Shown here piece by piece: positions 6,089-13,621 of a stretch of 14,411 bases of DNA (its first letter is position 1; the number at the start of each line of letters is the position of its first letter). Origin of the DNA: Bacilli bacterium (GTDB lineage: Bacteria > Bacillota_I > Bacilli_A > RF39 > UBA660); assembly GCA_900766325.1 (NCBI GenBank), contig CAAFVA010000089.1, forward strand, positions 1 to 14,411. The letters are read 5' to 3'. A model generated the notes under the pieces. That model was given only the letters and a program-made list of their open reading frames with translations, was not told where the DNA came from and made no database searches. The position numbers were made by a program, and so were the translations under genes.

Positions 6089-7843
6089 ATGAAAGATAAA
6101 AACGTTGATTTTGATAAACTAGATAGAACGCAAAAAGTAAATTTTGTTAAAAATTTACTTTTTAACCATGAAATAAATGAAGCTTTAGATACTTTGTTAA
6201 AGAATGAAAAAAAGGATTTAAACACCATAAAAATTATTTTAGAAGTACTTAACGAAGAATTAATAATTAACAGAATAAAACAAGAGTGTAATTTAAATGG
6301 TGAAAAAAACGCTAAGTTATTTGTTTATTCAAAGATATTGGGTATTTTGTCTTTTTATAAAAAAACGGTAATATTAAACAGCTTTTTAAAAAGTTTTAGT
6401 GAAGAAGAGCGAAAAGAAATTGCAATGTATGAGTATCAAAATAAAACTGCCGTATCACTTGATAACAAGACTTTTAACAAATATTGTTTAAAATATAAAG
6501 CTGAGGCTTTAAAAGAACTTGAACCAAGCAAGGAAGAAACTCTTATGCTTACTATGGAGATGAACAAATATAACTTAATATCATCTTATAAAAAGGCTAA
6601 TAAGAAAAATAAAACTTTAAGGTTAATAGTAGGATTAATATGCATTGTTATATTTTGCTTTTTTGGTTATGGGTTGTATTCTAATTATAAGTTAGTTAGT
6701 AGTTATGAGGGCTTGTTTTATCCAGGTATATATTTAAATGATACAGATTTATCGGGTATGAAAATAACTGATTTAAAAAACGTTATTGATAACGAAGAAG
6801 AAAGAATAAAAAACGGAGCCGTAACGGTTACTAATCCTAATGGTGAATTTAAGTTTACCTATGATGATATAGGAATTAAAGTATCTACTGATAACTTAGA
6901 AGATGAAATAATTAAATATAATGAGAAACTACCTTTTTTAAAAAAGGTAAGCATGATAAAAAATAAAAAGAAAGAAAAGACTTTTTATATAAAGACCATG
7001 TATGATAATAACACGGTAGATGACTTTATGAATCTGCTAGAAGAAAAGTTAAATACTACAGCTAAAAATGATGGTATGGTAGTTGATGAGAATCATAACG
7101 CTTATTATGATAAGGGGTTAAAAGGTTTTACTTTAGACGTTGCTAAAACAAAGAACAGACTTGAAGATGCTTTAAAAAATTTAAAGGAAGAAACAGTAAT
7201 AGAAGCTGAAGGAGAAGTTATAGAAAACGAAGTTAAGTATGGCACGTTAGCTAGTATAAATAAAAAGGTTTCAACGTATACCACTTATTTTCTAAATGCT
7301 GGCAACAGAGGGCATAATATAAGTCTTGCATCAAGAAGGTTAAATGGTACCGTTTTAATGCCTGGGGATGAGTTTTCTTATTTAAAGGTGGTAGGGCCAT
7401 ACGGTTCTTCAAACGGATATTTGCCCGCACCTATTTATTTAAACGGTGAGTCTGCAACTGCTAATGGTGGTGGTGTTTGCCAGCTTGCATCAACGCTTTA
7501 TATGGCACAGTTAAAAGCTGGATTAGAAACGGTTGCAAGAAGAAATCATACCTTTGCACCTAACTACGTTCCAAAGGGTCTTGATGCAACTGTTTATTCA
7601 ACCACAACTGATTATAAGTTTAAGAATAATTATGAGTATCCAATTTATATAACATCCTACGTAAGTGGTAATTATTTAACGGTTGATATATGGACTAACG
7701 ATGCTGCTTTAGGTGGAAAAACATTTGAACCTTACTCGGTTTATTCTAACGGGGGTTATTTATCTTATTTAAAAACAATTGAAAACGGTAAGGTAATAGA
7801 TACTAAATATCTTGATAAAAGCGTTTATAAAACGAAAAATTAA
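6089..7843 (+). CDS. Membrane-anchored VanW-domain protein (YoaR-like) with large cytoplasmic N-terminus
   Basis: This is a 584-residue protein. Residues 1-177 are charged, helical and without a signal peptide, so presumably cytoplasmic. A membrane helix lies at about 178-200 after KKANKKNK. The outside part starts with a region like the peptidoglycan-binding type 4 / YoaR N-terminal domain (about 205-275, containing YPGIYLNDTDLSG), is continued by a second similar unit (about 300-385), and ends with the VanW domain (about 395-540). The VanW hallmark is NGGGVCQLASTLY at 459-471, with MPGDEFSY (424-431) and RRNHTF (484-489). VanW proteins occur in some vancomycin-resistance clusters but are common in Gram-positive genomes without them; the biochemical role is unknown. 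No other van genes are present. It has its own promoter overlapped by a palindrome, and no clear terminator follows. Confidence 0.9.
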   Translation: MKDKNVDFDKLDRTQKVNFVKNLLFNHEINEALDTLLKNEKKDLNTIKIILEVLNEELIINRIKQECNLNGEKNAKLFVYSKILGILSFYKKTVILNSFLKSFSEEERKEIAMYEYQNKTAVSLDNKTFNKYCLKYKAEALKELEPSKEETLMLTMEMNKYNLISSYKKANKKNKTLRLIVGLICIVIFCFFGYGLYSNYKLVSSYEGLFYPGIYLNDTDLSGMKITDLKNVIDNEEERIKNGAVTVTNPNGEFKFTYDDIGIKVSTDNLEDEIIKYNEKLPFLKKVSMIKNKKKEKTFYIKTMYDNNTVDDFMNLLEEKLNTTAKNDGMVVDENHNAYYDKGLKGFTLDVAKTKNRLEDALKNLKEETVIEAEGEVIENEVKYGTLASINKKVSTYTTYFLNAGNRGHNISLASRRLNGTVLMPGDEFSYLKVVGPYGSSNGYLPAPIYLNGESATANGGGVCQLASTLYMAQLKAGLETVARRNHTFAPNYVPKGLDATVYSTTTDYKFKNNYEYPIYITSYVSGNYLTVDIWTNDAALGGKTFEPYSVYSNGGYLSYLKTIENGKVIDTKYLDKSVYKTKN

Positions 7844-7855
7844 TATATTTAAGTA

Positions 7856-7884
7856 TTGTACAAATAAAGTTATTTTACTATAAT
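7856..7884 (+). promoter_or_regulatory. Promoter of the small basic-protein gene
   Basis: A consensus -10 TATAAT (7879-7884) with a -35-like TTGTAC (7856-7861, 3 of 6) at a 17-base spacing. It lies in the 67-base gap after the VanW gene and gives a leader of about 20 bases with AAAGGAG. Confidence 0.65.
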
Positions 7885-7910
7885 ATGAATAATTTGAAAG
7901 GAGTTTATTT

Positions 7911-8117
7911 ATGTCATTAATAAATGTGTTAGCAAAAGAATTAGCAAGAAGTAATGGTAAGGCAAGACTCGTTAAAGTTCCAAAGCATATGAAACCAACT
8001 TTAGAATCATTAAAACAATTTGAAAATGAAGTAAGTGCACAAATAGAATCTAATGATCTTATGAGAGCAAGGAGTATTGAATACGCTGGATATTGCAAAA
8101 GGTATCATAGAAAATAA
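7911..8117 (+). CDS. Small basic protein, unknown function
   Basis: This 68-residue product is unrecognised. It has no signal or membrane segment, 14 Lys/Arg against 7 Asp/Glu, a basic KARLVKVPKHMK stretch (17-28), a probably helical Leu/Glu middle (about 30-57) and the basic tail CKRYHRK. Expression signals are strong: promoter at 7856-7884, AAAGGAG (7897-7903) 7 bases before ATG, and a terminator at 8134-8169. It is therefore probably a monocistronic and well-expressed gene. The charge suggests nucleic-acid or ribosome contact, but that is inference. The overlapping leftward frame (7769-8098) has no such signals and would run through the end of the VanW gene. Confidence 0.8.
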   Translation: MSLINVLAKELARSNGKARLVKVPKHMKPTLESLKQFENEVSAQIESNDLMRARSIEYAGYCKRYHRK

Positions 8118-8133
8118 AATTATAGGTATTTAA

Positions 8134-8169
8134 AAATATATGTAAAATTCATTTTTACGTATATTTTTT
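8134..8169 (+). terminator. AT-rich intrinsic terminator after the small basic-protein gene
   Basis: AAATATATGTAAAA (8134-8147), loop TTCAT, TTTTACGTATATTT (8153-8166) pair over 14 bp with one U-G wobble, followed by Ts to 8169. GC content of the stem is very low, so efficiency is uncertain. Confidence 0.6.
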
Positions 8170-8181
8170 ATTTTGTTAATA

Positions 8182-8190
8182 TGGTAAAAT
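8182..8190 (+). promoter_or_regulatory. Possible extended -10 promoter of pcrA
   Basis: TGGTAAAAT gives an extended -10 (TGn plus TAAAAT at 8185-8190) about 27 bases before the pcrA ATG, just after the terminator. No clear -35 is seen. GAGGTAA at 8205-8211 is the Shine-Dalgarno. Confidence 0.4.
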
Positions 8191-8216
8191 AAAATGGTGA
8201 AAAAGAGGTAATAACT

Positions 8217-10298
8217 ATGAATTTAGATTATTTAAATGATAAACAAAAAGAGGCTGTTTTATATGGTGATGGACCGCTTTTAATACTTGCAGGTGCAGGA
8301 AGTGGTAAAACTAGCGTATTAACTACAAGGGTTGCTTATTTAATTAAAGAGCGTGGCGTTGACCCACGAAGTATTGTTGCAATTACGTTTACTAATAAAG
8401 CTGCTAAAGAAATGAAGGAACGTATTATAAAATTAGTCGGAAGTACCGGCTATAACATTCAAATATCTACCTTTCACTCATTTGGACTTAGAATAATAAA
8501 AGAGAACCACGAAAGGTTAGGTTATGATAGAAATTTTACCATCTTAGATAGTGATGATTCATTAACCGTTATTAAAAAAATATTAAAAGACTTAAATATT
8601 GATTCAAAAAGGTATAATCCAAAATTTATAAAAAATAAAATTAGTTCTTGTAAAAACGAGATGGTGATGCCTGATAAATATAAGGCCTTAGTTAATGATG
8701 AGGTAAGTGATATTATCTATAAAGTTTATAAAAAGTATCAAGAAACCCTTTTAAGAAACAATTCTTTAGACTTTGATGACTTGCTTGTTAAACCTATTGA
8801 ATTATTTAGCAAACACCCGGATGTGTTACAACAATATCAAGAACTGTTTAAATATATCTTTATTGATGAATATCAGGATACTAATGAGGCTCAGTATATT
8901 TTATCCAAAATGATAAGTGAAAAATATAAAAACATATGCGTTGTAGGAGATGATGCGCAATCAATCTATTCATGGAGAGGCGCAAACTTTAAAAACATTC
9001 TTAATTTTGAAAAAGATTATAAAGATGCTAAGGTAATTTTACTTGAACAAAATTATCGTTCTACTAAAACCATATTAAATGCTGCCAACAGCGTAATTAA
9101 AAATAACGTACAAAAAAAAGACAAGAGTCTATGGACGGAAAATGAAGTTGGTGAAAAAATAAAATACGTAAGGGCGCTTGACGAAAAAGATGAGGCCTCT
9201 TTTGTTACTAAAGAAATAAAAAAACTAAAAGATGACGGTGCTAGTTTAGATGAAATTGCGGTTTTATATAGAACTAATGCTCAGTCAAGAACAATTGAAG
9301 AGGGATTTTTAAACAGTAACATACCATACAGAATAGTTGGTGCTTACGCGTTTTATTCGAGAAAAGAAATTAAGGATTTACTTGCGTACTTAAAGCTTAT
9401 TTATAACCCGAAAGACGACGTTTCTTTAGAGCGTATTATAAATTATCCAAAAAGAGGAATTGGTGCCAAAACGATTGATAATTTAAGTATGAATGCGGTA
9501 TTAAATGGAACGTCTATGTTTGATGTTATCGAAAAGGGTAAAGAACTAGAGTTTAAAAAACTTATTTTAGATATGAAAAAGCAAAGTGAATCATTGTCAT
9601 TAACGGAAACCATCGATATGGTGCTTGATAAATCAGGAATTAAAAACGATTTGGAATCTGAACATACTTTAGAAGCTGATATAAGGTTAGAGAATTTAGA
9701 GGAGTTTAAATCAATTACCAAAACGTTTGAAGAAGAAAGTGGTGTTGCATCACTAGAAGATTTTTTAAATGAGGTAAGTTTGGTAAGTGACGTTAATGAT
9801 GAAAAAAACGATGACTCGCCTAAAGTTACTTTAATGACGATTCACTCGGTTAAGGGTCTTGAGTTTAAATACGTTTTTGTAATTGGAATGGAAGAAAATA
9901 TTTTTCCGCACGTTAATTCTTTAGAAGAAGGTGCTTTAGAAGAAGAACGAAGACTTTGCTATGTTGCGATAACACGTGCAAAGAAAAAACTTTACTTGGT
10001 AAACGCACTTAAAAGAATGTTATATGGTAGAACAAGCGTTAATATGCCAAGTAGGTTTATTAACGAAATAGATAAAGAGTATATGCAAATGCCAGAAGTT
10101 AAATCACTTGCTAAGAAACTAGATGTAGAAAAAATGTTTAATGAAGATAATGGTTTGAAAACGGGTGATAACGTCGTTCATGATACGTACGGACCGGGCG
10201 TTGTTGTAAACGTTGATAAGTCTATTGCAACGATTGCTTTTAAAAAGGGTGGTATTAAAAAACTGATGAAAAATCATAAGAGTATAAAGAAGGTGTAG
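8217..10298 (+). CDS. pcrA: ATP-dependent DNA helicase PcrA (UvrD/Rep family, SF1A)
   Basis: PcrA is the essential Gram-positive 3'-5' helicase that clears RecA and other proteins from DNA and acts in nucleotide-excision repair and rolling-circle replication. The 693 residues show the helicase motifs in order: Q motif LNDKQKEAV (6-14), Walker A AGAGSGKT (25-32), Ia ITFTNKAAKEM, Ib STFHSFG, II FIDEYQDTN, III GDDAQSIYSWRGA, IV EQNYRSTKTI, V MTIHSVKGLEF and VI LCYVAITRAKKKL. A C-terminal Tudor-like segment (GDNVVHDTYGPGVV) typical of PcrA, which binds RNA polymerase, follows. Length is slightly short of the usual range but no motif is missing. The pseudouridine synthase gene follows after 3 bases. 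Confidence 0.96.
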   Translation: MNLDYLNDKQKEAVLYGDGPLLILAGAGSGKTSVLTTRVAYLIKERGVDPRSIVAITFTNKAAKEMKERIIKLVGSTGYNIQISTFHSFGLRIIKENHERLGYDRNFTILDSDDSLTVIKKILKDLNIDSKRYNPKFIKNKISSCKNEMVMPDKYKALVNDEVSDIIYKVYKKYQETLLRNNSLDFDDLLVKPIELFSKHPDVLQQYQELFKYIFIDEYQDTNEAQYILSKMISEKYKNICVVGDDAQSIYSWRGANFKNILNFEKDYKDAKVILLEQNYRSTKTILNAANSVIKNNVQKKDKSLWTENEVGEKIKYVRALDEKDEASFVTKEIKKLKDDGASLDEIAVLYRTNAQSRTIEEGFLNSNIPYRIVGAYAFYSRKEIKDLLAYLKLIYNPKDDVSLERIINYPKRGIGAKTIDNLSMNAVLNGTSMFDVIEKGKELEFKKLILDMKKQSESLSLTETIDMVLDKSGIKNDLESEHTLEADIRLENLEEFKSITKTFEEESGVASLEDFLNEVSLVSDVNDEKNDDSPKVTLMTIHSVKGLEFKYVFVIGMEENIFPHVNSLEEGALEEERRLCYVAITRAKKKLYLVNALKRMLYGRTSVNMPSRFINEIDKEYMQMPEVKSLAKKLDVEKMFNEDNGLKTGDNVVHDTYGPGVVVNVDKSIATIAFKKGGIKKLMKNHKSIKKV

Positions 10299-10301
10299 AT
10301 A

Positions 10302-11036
10302 ATGGAAAGACTGCAAAAAATAATCGCCGAAGCTGGTTATTGTTCAAGAAGAAAAGCAGAAGAGCTAATTAAACAAGGTAAAGTTTTAGTAAACGGTGAA
10401 AAAGTATATGAACTTGGGACCAAAGCATCTTTTGGTGATCAAATATTAGTAGAAGGGAAATTAATTGAGTATCAAGAAAAAGAGTATTATTTATTTTATA
10501 AGCCAAGGGGTGTTGTAACCACAACTAAAGACGATAAAGGACGTAAAACCGTATTAGATTTTTTTGATGACGTGGGAAAAAGAATTTATCCGGTAGGACG
10601 GTTAGATTATGATACAACGGGTCTTCTTTTGTTAACCAATGATGGAGAATTTGCCAATCTTATGATGCATCCTAAAAGTAAAATTGATAAGCTTTATGTA
10701 GCTAAGGTAAAAGGAATAGTAACACCTAACGAAATAAAGACGTTAAAAAAAGGTGTGGTACTTGATAATAAAAAAATATATCCATCGAGAATAAAATTAA
10801 AAAAGATAGATAAAAAGAAAATGACATCAATACTTGAAATAACCATTCATGACGGTATTAATCATGAGGTTAAAAGGTTAATGGAGTACATTGGTCATGA
10901 AGTTATTAAGCTTAAAAGGGAAACATTTGGATTTCTTACATTAGGGAATTTAAAAAGTGGAGAAAAAAGAAATTTATCCTCTAAAGAGATTAAAAAACTA
11001 TATAATTTAGCTAAGAATAAGGCAAGTTTTAGGTAA
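10302..11036 (+). CDS. rluB: RNA pseudouridine synthase, RsuA/RluB family
   Basis: The product is predicted to convert a specific uridine in rRNA (23S for RluB, 16S for RsuA) to pseudouridine. The 244 residues contain an N-terminal S4 RNA-binding domain (about 2-50, CSRRKAEELIKQGKVLVNG), the LFYKPRGVVTT start of the catalytic domain (64-74), the catalytic block GRLDYDTTGLLLLTNDGE with Asp102, and a C-terminal EVKRL/FGFLTLG region. The family is clear; the paralogue (RluB rather than RsuA or RluE) is chosen from overall style and is less sure. AAGGTG before the ATG overlaps the end of pcrA, only 3 bases away, so the two are probably cotranscribed. Its last codons form the left arm of the terminator at 11022-11048. 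Confidence 0.9.
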   Translation: MERLQKIIAEAGYCSRRKAEELIKQGKVLVNGEKVYELGTKASFGDQILVEGKLIEYQEKEYYLFYKPRGVVTTTKDDKGRKTVLDFFDDVGKRIYPVGRLDYDTTGLLLLTNDGEFANLMMHPKSKIDKLYVAKVKGIVTPNEIKTLKKGVVLDNKKIYPSRIKLKKIDKKKMTSILEITIHDGINHEVKRLMEYIGHEVIKLKRETFGFLTLGNLKSGEKRNLSSKEIKKLYNLAKNKASFR

Positions 11037-11048
11037 ACTTGCTTTTTT
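11022..11048 (+). terminator. Intrinsic terminator overlapping the end of the pseudouridine synthase gene
   Basis: GCAAGTTT (11022-11029), loop TAGGT, AAACTTGC (11035-11042), then six Ts (11043-11048). The TAA stop (11034-11036) spans the loop and right arm, so the final codons double as terminator. Confidence 0.85.
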
Positions 11049-11074
11049 GTTTACTGGTTAATATTCGACAATCA

Positions 11075-11104
11075 TTGACAAAACATACGTTGTTAGTTTA
11101 TATT
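11075..11104 (+). promoter_or_regulatory. Promoter of the surface-protein gene
   Basis: A perfect -35 TTGACA (11075-11080) with -10 TATATT (11099-11104) at an 18-base spacing. Further TATAAT-like hexamers at 11104 and 11110 blur the exact start point. AGTAGG and AGG motifs at about 11125-11133 serve as Shine-Dalgarno. Confidence 0.65.
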
Positions 11105-11135
11105 ATAATTATAATAGAGGGAAAGTAGGTAGGTT

Positions 11136-13304
11136 ATGAAAAAAGGTTTACTAGTGCTTGCTATAACTTTGCTTTTTTTAGGAATAGGCAAATTTTATGC
11201 AATTGATCTTGGCCAGTATGATACTTTATTTAGCAAGGAATTAGAAGGTAATGTTGTGGAAGTTAATGAGCAAGATTCTGGTTATATGTTGCTTCTTGAA
11301 ACTAAAAGCTGGAATTATTCTATTAATATGTATGATGATGATTTTAACTTAAAATGGCAATATACGTTTGGTTCTAGTGAATACTGGGATACAAATTACG
11401 TTGTTGATTCTGATGGTAATTACATTTTCTTAGGGTCGATTAATGAGGTATTTTCCGTACTTACAATAAGTAAAGATGGTAAGATTATAGCCAAAAAAAC
11501 GTATGATGATTACTCTGATTTTGGTGAGTGTAAATTAGAAAAGGAAGAAAAAGATGGATATATATTGTCTTGCGAAAAAACTGTTGGAGTTAATCATTTT
11601 CCGGCAATGATTAAATTGAATAAAAAATTTGAGTTTGTAGGAGGAATTGCTTCTTATAGAAGCAAAATAAAAATTCCTAACGTTGCCGAAACGTACTTTG
11701 ATGCCGTTACGAAATACATAAAAATTGATAATAATAATGTTGCTGTTTGTGGTTATACAACTCAAGGAGATGATAAATCTTATGAGTGCATGAAAGTAAC
11801 AGATGATAAAGAAACCGGCAATTTTAAATACACGTATTTTGATAATTATCCTGTATTAGGATATTATAAATGTAAATCGTCTAATAAATGTTATCTTTAT
11901 TATGAAAATGGTAATATATTAATTGCTGAATCAGAATATGATTATGATGTTTCTACATATAACGGATATTTAGGAAAGTTTGATTTAAAGGCAAACGAAA
12001 TCTGGTCTAATTATTATCCAAATAATATGATAACCTTTACTCATAATAATTCTTTAATGTTAAATGGCAATGATGATGTTTACTTATATAAAATAGATGA
12101 TGAAGGTAAGACTTCTAAAAAAATAAAACTTATTTATACTTATGGATATTATCTTGGTGAATATGACGATGAAGGAGATATGATTTTAGATAATTACTTA
12201 TTTTGTGATGGAAACTATATTATAAAATATGATTCATCAACATTACAGATAAAAGAAAAAATAAAAATTACCGAAACTTTTGAAGATGGCGAACACAATT
12301 TCATTTATTCAAATCGTAGTAATGTTTTTGCTTTAGATGATGGTTATATTTTTTATAATGATGATTATGTATCTTATTTATCAGCGGATAATAAAGTAAA
12401 AATATATTATAATTTTGACCAATTTAATAAAAACAATTTTTATGTGGTATACAACGAAAATAAATATTATGGTAAACAAATGCTGGGATTATTTCAAACA
12501 CTTTTAGTGTTAGACAAAAATGAAGCCATGAATTTAATAGATGTGTACATAGACATGCTAAAATTCCAGCAATCATATCAAGGAAGTTATGATGATTTAT
12601 ATAACGAACCAGAGATGATTGAAATAATGAACAAAATGTATAATGAATTTTATTTAGATGAGTACATGGATAATTATGGTTTATTATTGTCTGGAATAAG
12701 CAAAATAGAAGATTTAACCATAGTTAAAGAAAAAATTCCTTCAATTGATTTTGATTTCGTTAACATATACAGGATGTTTTTAAATTGTCAAAAACTAATT
12801 AATAGTAAATTATATCAAATTAAAAATGATGCTTATTTATCATTAAGTTATGATTCAAGAACTGGTAAAACTACGGTTTCAGAAATAAAAAAAGCTACTT
12901 ATAAAATTGATTTTGATTCTAATTATGGTAAGTTAAAATTGAACAAAAATAGTGCTAAAATGGGTGATAAGATAGAATTTGAAATAATTCCTAATAATGG
13001 GTATAAATTAGTAAGCTTTAAGATTGTAAAAAAGAATCATCCGGAACTTAAAATAGATGTAGAAAATAATAAGTTTTATATGCCAAATGAAGATGTTACC
13101 GTCATCGCTGAATTTGAAAAAACTAAAGAAACTACTACTTCAAAACAAGAGGAAGCAGTAAAGACTACAACTTCCGAAGAGTTAGTTGATAATCCTAACA
13201 CCTCTGATAACGTTTTAACCTATTTTATTCTTGGCGGTGTTAGTTTAATATCTATTGTTTTATTGCTAATTATAAATAAGAAAAAAAACAAAAAAAGAAG
13301 CTAA
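11136..13304 (+). CDS. Cell-surface protein with propeller-like repeats, InlB-B/Flg_new-like repeat and sortase-like sorting signal
   Basis: The 722-residue product has an N-terminal signal peptide (about 1-22, likely cut after FYA). Residues about 40-420 hold at least five units of the form hydrophobic strand, variable loop, then K-x-D/N plus strand (examples YIFLGSINEVFSVLTISKDG and ILIAESEYDY), suggesting a beta-propeller. About 445-575 is helical. About 588-662 resembles the Flg_new/InlB-B type repeat (KIDFDSNYGKLKL ending FYMPNEDVTVIAEFE). Then come a Thr/Ser/Glu-rich linker with TTTS (663-685), NPNTS (686-690), a hydrophobic helix (about 695-714) and a basic tail KKKNKKRS. This is the layout of a sortase substrate, with NPNTS in place of LPXTG. 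Ligand and role are unknown. It has its own promoter and ends against the ferredoxin gene. Confidence 0.85.
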   Translation: MKKGLLVLAITLLFLGIGKFYAIDLGQYDTLFSKELEGNVVEVNEQDSGYMLLLETKSWNYSINMYDDDFNLKWQYTFGSSEYWDTNYVVDSDGNYIFLGSINEVFSVLTISKDGKIIAKKTYDDYSDFGECKLEKEEKDGYILSCEKTVGVNHFPAMIKLNKKFEFVGGIASYRSKIKIPNVAETYFDAVTKYIKIDNNNVAVCGYTTQGDDKSYECMKVTDDKETGNFKYTYFDNYPVLGYYKCKSSNKCYLYYENGNILIAESEYDYDVSTYNGYLGKFDLKANEIWSNYYPNNMITFTHNNSLMLNGNDDVYLYKIDDEGKTSKKIKLIYTYGYYLGEYDDEGDMILDNYLFCDGNYIIKYDSSTLQIKEKIKITETFEDGEHNFIYSNRSNVFALDDGYIFYNDDYVSYLSADNKVKIYYNFDQFNKNNFYVVYNENKYYGKQMLGLFQTLLVLDKNEAMNLIDVYIDMLKFQQSYQGSYDDLYNEPEMIEIMNKMYNEFYLDEYMDNYGLLLSGISKIEDLTIVKEKIPSIDFDFVNIYRMFLNCQKLINSKLYQIKNDAYLSLSYDSRTGKTTVSEIKKATYKIDFDSNYGKLKLNKNSAKMGDKIEFEIIPNNGYKLVSFKIVKKNHPELKIDVENNKFYMPNEDVTVIAEFEKTKETTTSKQEEAVKTTTSEELVDNPNTSDNVLTYFILGGVSLISIVLLLIINKKKNKKRS

Positions 13305-13318
13305 TTAAGCTTCTTTTT
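13292..13318. terminator. Bidirectional terminator shared by the surface-protein and ferredoxin genes
   Basis: AAAAAGAAGCT (13292-13302), loop AATTA, AGCTTCTTTTT (13308-13318) form an 11-bp perfect stem. The stop codons of the two convergent genes (13302-13304 and 13307-13305) sit back to back at the loop, and both arms are coding. On the - strand a long T-run follows the stem; on the + strand five Ts form the right-arm end. Confidence 0.8.
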
Positions 13319-13511
13319 CAGTGCTTTCACTTATAGCGCTTGTTGGACAACCTTCCATAGCGGATATAGCATTTTCTTTTATAGTTTCATCAGTTACCTT
13401 TTCATCTTTAGCAACCGCATAACCATCATCCGTTATTTCAAATACTTCATCACATATACTGGCACACGCACCACATCCAATACAAGCGTCTTGATCAACT
13501 TTAAATTGCAT
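13305..13511 (-). CDS. Ferredoxin, single-cluster [4Fe-4S] type
   Basis: A 68-residue acidic electron carrier. The N-terminal motif CIGCGACASIC supplies C10, C13 and C16 as cluster ligands, and the remote C55 in EGCPTSAI the fourth. C20 is an extra cysteine often present in this clostridial-style form. Only one cluster can be built, so it is not a 2[4Fe-4S] bacterial ferredoxin. The redox partner is not in the window. A strong AGGAGG (complement of 13518-13523) precedes the ATG. The gene is monocistronic, divergent from the 13622 gene and convergent with the surface-protein gene, sharing a terminator whose stem its last codons form. Confidence 0.94.
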   Translation of the reverse strand: MQFKVDQDACIGCGACASICDEVFEITDDGYAVAKDEKVTDETIKENAISAMEGCPTSAISESTEKEA

Positions 13512-13530
13512 AAAAAACCTCCTAAAAGTA

Positions 13531-13559
13531 ATTATAGTAACAATATTTTAAAAAAGCAA
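13531..13559 (-). promoter_or_regulatory. Promoter of the ferredoxin gene
   Basis: On the - strand, -35 TTGCTT (complement of 13554-13559) and consensus -10 TATAAT (complement of 13531-13536) are 17 bases apart. The leader is short and ends in AGGAGG. Confidence 0.65.
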
Positions 13560-13569
13560 TAATGCTTTT
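13552..13569. repeat. 18-base inverted repeat in the divergent ferredoxin/13622 promoter region
   Basis: AAAAGCA (13552-13558), loop ATAA, TGCTTTT (13563-13569). It overlaps the ferredoxin -35 box. On the - strand it is followed by a T-run, so it looks terminator-like, but no leftward gene precedes it. An operator is the alternative. Confidence 0.45.
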
Positions 13570-13594
13570 AAAAAAGTGTAAAATATGTTATTAT
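13567..13594 (+). promoter_or_regulatory. Weak candidate promoter of the 13622 gene
   Basis: TTTAAA (13567-13572) and TATTAT (13589-13594) are spaced 16 bases apart; an alternative -10 TATAAA lies at 13601-13606. The region is so AT-rich that neither can be preferred with confidence. Confidence 0.3.
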
Positions 13595-13621
13595 TAATTA
13601 TATAAAGTATGGAGGTGTTTT

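Noticed and set aside
6089..7843. Vancomycin-resistance gene cluster
   Set aside because: Only a VanW domain is present. There is no vanA/B ligase, vanH, vanX or VanRS pair, and VanW/YoaR proteins are widespread without resistance.
7769..8098. Leftward frame over the small basic-protein gene
   Set aside because: It overlaps the VanW gene end and the well-signalled rightward gene, and lacks a ribosome binding site.
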